From the NCBI GenBank assembly GCA_021199395.1, contig JAJQIE010000077.1, positions 1 to 6,165 of the forward strand: a DNA stretch of 6,165 nucleotides. The letters run 5' to 3'. Both the position numbers and the translations under genes were made by a program. The notes below the pieces were generated by a model. The model saw only the letters and a list, made by a program, of their open reading frames with translations. It searched no databases and was not told the origin of the DNA. The DNA is from Lachnospiraceae bacterium. GTDB taxonomy: Bacteria; Bacillota; Clostridia; Lachnospirales; Lachnospiraceae. Positions 4,614 to 6,165 of the stretch are shown piece by piece. Position 1 is the first letter of the stretch, and every line of letters starts with the position of its first letter.

Positions 4614-6165
4614 ATGACATTAAAGGAACTGGAAATCGGAAAATCCGCATCCATACTGGCAGTAGGCGGCGAGGGCGCGCTGCGGCAGCATCTTCTGGAC
4701 ATGGGCATGATACCCGGAGCCAGCGTCACAATGGTAAAATACGCTCCGATGGGCGACCCGGTCGAGCTGCGTATCCACAGCTATGAGCTGACGCTGCGGC
4801 TGGCCGACGCGGAAAAAATCGAGATTGAGGAAATATCCGATGCAGAAGAAGCAAATGAACACATGCGCAGAAAGCGTATTCCGCATCCGGGTCTGGGCGA
4901 GAGCGGCAAATATCACAGCAAGGCGGATGAAAATCCTCTGCCGGACGGCGAGATTATCACCTTTGCGCTGGCGGGCAACCAGAACAGCGGCAAGACCACA
5001 CTCTTTAATCAGCTGACCGGTTCGAACCAGCATGTAGGGAACTTCCCAGGCGTGACCGTGGACCGCAAGGACGGACCGATCAAGGGACAGCCGAATACGC
5101 TGGTGACGGATCTGCCGGGCATTTACTCAATGTCGCCTTATTCCAGCGAGGAAATTGTCACGCGGAATTTTGTCCTGAACGACCATCCGCGCGGCATTAT
5201 CAACATCGTAGACGCGACAAATATCGAACGCAATCTGTATCTGACCATGCAGCTGATGGAACTGGATGTGCCAATGGTGCTGGCTCTCAATATGATGGAT
5301 GAGGTGCGGGAAAACGGCGGATCTGTTCTCGTAAATGAGATGGAGGAAATGCTCGGTATTCCCGTTGTGCCAATTTCCGCGGCAAAAAATGAGGGCATCG
5401 ATGAGCTGGTGGCACACGCGGTGCATGTGGCAAAATATCAGGAGCGCCCCGGCCGACAGGATTTCTGCGACGCCGGCGACCACGGCGGAGCGGTACACCG
5501 CTGCCTGCATGGAACTATGCATCTGATCGAGGATCACGCGGAAGCGGCAGGCATCCCCCTGCGCTTTGCCGCAACAAAGGTAGCAGAAGGCGATCTGCCT
5601 GTCCTTGAGCAGCTGAACCTGAGCGAAAATGAAAAGGAAATGATCGAGCATATTGTCTGTCAGATGGAGGAGGAGCGCGGTCTGGACCGCGCCGCCGCTA
5701 TCGCGGATATGCGGTTCCACTTTATCGAAAAGGTATGCAGCGCGACAGTTATAAAGCCGCGGGAAAGCCGGGAGCATCTGCGCAGCGCGAAAATCGACCG
5801 GATCCTGACCGGTAAATACACCGCAATCCCCTGTTTCGCTGGAATCATGGCGGCGGTGTTTTACCTGACGTTTAACGTCATCGGTTCCGGGCTGGCCGAC
5901 CTGCTCGACATGGCGATCAACGCCCTGACGGATCTGACTGACGCCGCGCTGACTTCCATGCGGGTCAATGAGGCCATACATTCACTGATCATCGATGGTA
6001 TTTTTAACGGCGTCGGCAGCGTGCTCAGCTTTCTGCCGATCATCGTCACGCTGTTTTTTTTCCTCTCGCTTCTGGAGGACAGCGGTTACATGGCGCGTGT
6101 CGCCTTTGTCATGGATAAGCTCCTGCGCAAAATCGGTCTGTCCGGTCGGAGCATCGTGCCCATGC
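4614..6165 (+). CDS. feoB: FeoA-FeoB fusion, ferrous iron transporter (3' end beyond window)
   Basis: GTP-dependent Fe2+ uptake protein of the inner membrane; 517 codons are in the window without a stop, against roughly 800 expected for the fusion. Residues 1-75 are the FeoA SH3-like domain (LLDMGMIPGA, 27-36). Residues 76-112 are a charged linker with several His. Residues 113-275 are the FeoB G domain: G1 GNQNSGKT (121-128), G2 around T148 in VGNFPGVTVD, G3 DLPG (166-169), G4 NMMD (226-229), G5 SAAK (255-258). Residues 276-395 are the helical GDI-like part. The membrane region starts at about 402 with a helix at 405-424 and reaches the first gate repeat, with SFLPIIV (472-478) and LEDSGYMAR (487-495). 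The gate cysteine should lie just past the edge. FeoA and FeoB are separate genes in E. coli, while fused forms occur in Clostridia and Bacteroidetes. It follows the AraC gene by 130 bases; no dedicated promoter or iron-repressor site was found. Confidence 0.96.
   Translation, partial: MTLKELEIGKSASILAVGGEGALRQHLLDMGMIPGASVTMVKYAPMGDPVELRIHSYELTLRLADAEKIEIEEISDAEEANEHMRRKRIPHPGLGESGKYHSKADENPLPDGEIITFALAGNQNSGKTTLFNQLTGSNQHVGNFPGVTVDRKDGPIKGQPNTLVTDLPGIYSMSPYSSEEIVTRNFVLNDHPRGIINIVDATNIERNLYLTMQLMELDVPMVLALNMMDEVRENGGSVLVNEMEEMLGIPVVPISAAKNEGIDELVAHAVHVAKYQERPGRQDFCDAGDHGGAVHRCLHGTMHLIEDHAEAAGIPLRFAATKVAEGDLPVLEQLNLSENEKEMIEHIVCQMEEERGLDRAAAIADMRFHFIEKVCSATVIKPRESREHLRSAKIDRILTGKYTAIPCFAGIMAAVFYLTFNVIGSGLADLLDMAINALTDLTDAALTSMRVNEAIHSLIIDGIFNGVGSVLSFLPIIVTLFFFLSLLEDSGYMARVAFVMDKLLRKIGLSGRSIVPM

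Noticed and set aside
5127..5981. A 284-codon minus-strand frame
   Set aside because: It lies wholly opposite the FeoB coding sequence, whose G-domain motifs show which strand is real. Long antisense frames are common in such GC-richer genes.

Overview
The window looks like chromosome from an anaerobic, gut-type Firmicute, most likely of the Lachnospiraceae (Clostridium cluster XIVa). This is an inference from the gene set: a rubrerythrin, a clostridial-style FeoA-FeoB fusion, a GH27 glycosidase next to an AraC-family regulator, strong AGGAGG ribosome sites and TRTGN-type extended -10 promoters. No database search was possible. I see no tRNA, rRNA, CRISPR array, transposase or phage gene.

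Layout. Three genes read leftward on the minus strand. They are rubrerythrin (270-806), a five-helix membrane protein that resembles the N-terminal half of lipoteichoic-acid synthase but stops before the sulfatase domain (942-1784), and a GH27 alpha-galactosidase-like enzyme (2034-3338). Two genes read rightward: a cupin/AraC transcription regulator (3665-4483) and a FeoA-FeoB ferrous-iron transporter (from 4614, running off the right edge after 517 codons). The first 269 bases hold no convincing gene, only a set of hairpins downstream of rubrerythrin.

How the parts may work together. The GH27 gene and the AraC regulator are divergent across a 326-bp shared control region. The regulator has a strong TTGACA/AATAAT promoter. 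The glycosidase promoter has a good extended -10, almost no -35, and an 8-bp direct repeat (period 20) over and upstream of the -35 position. That is the arrangement expected for AraC-type activation, so this pair is probably a small self-contained sugar-responsive module. Rubrerythrin (peroxide and oxygen defence) and FeoAB (iron uptake) are both iron-related but sit at opposite ends, and nothing in the sequence links them.

The most unusual points are the sulfatase-less LTA-synthase-like gene, the structured leader in front of it (a long hairpin starting at the predicted transcription start plus an 8-bp inverted repeat just before the ribosome site), a 9-bp direct repeat with exact 21-bp period in the rubrerythrin leader, and a cysteine-rich variant of the GH27 active-site region. 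I did not find clear evidence for a wholly new biological system. These are local oddities in otherwise recognisable genes.
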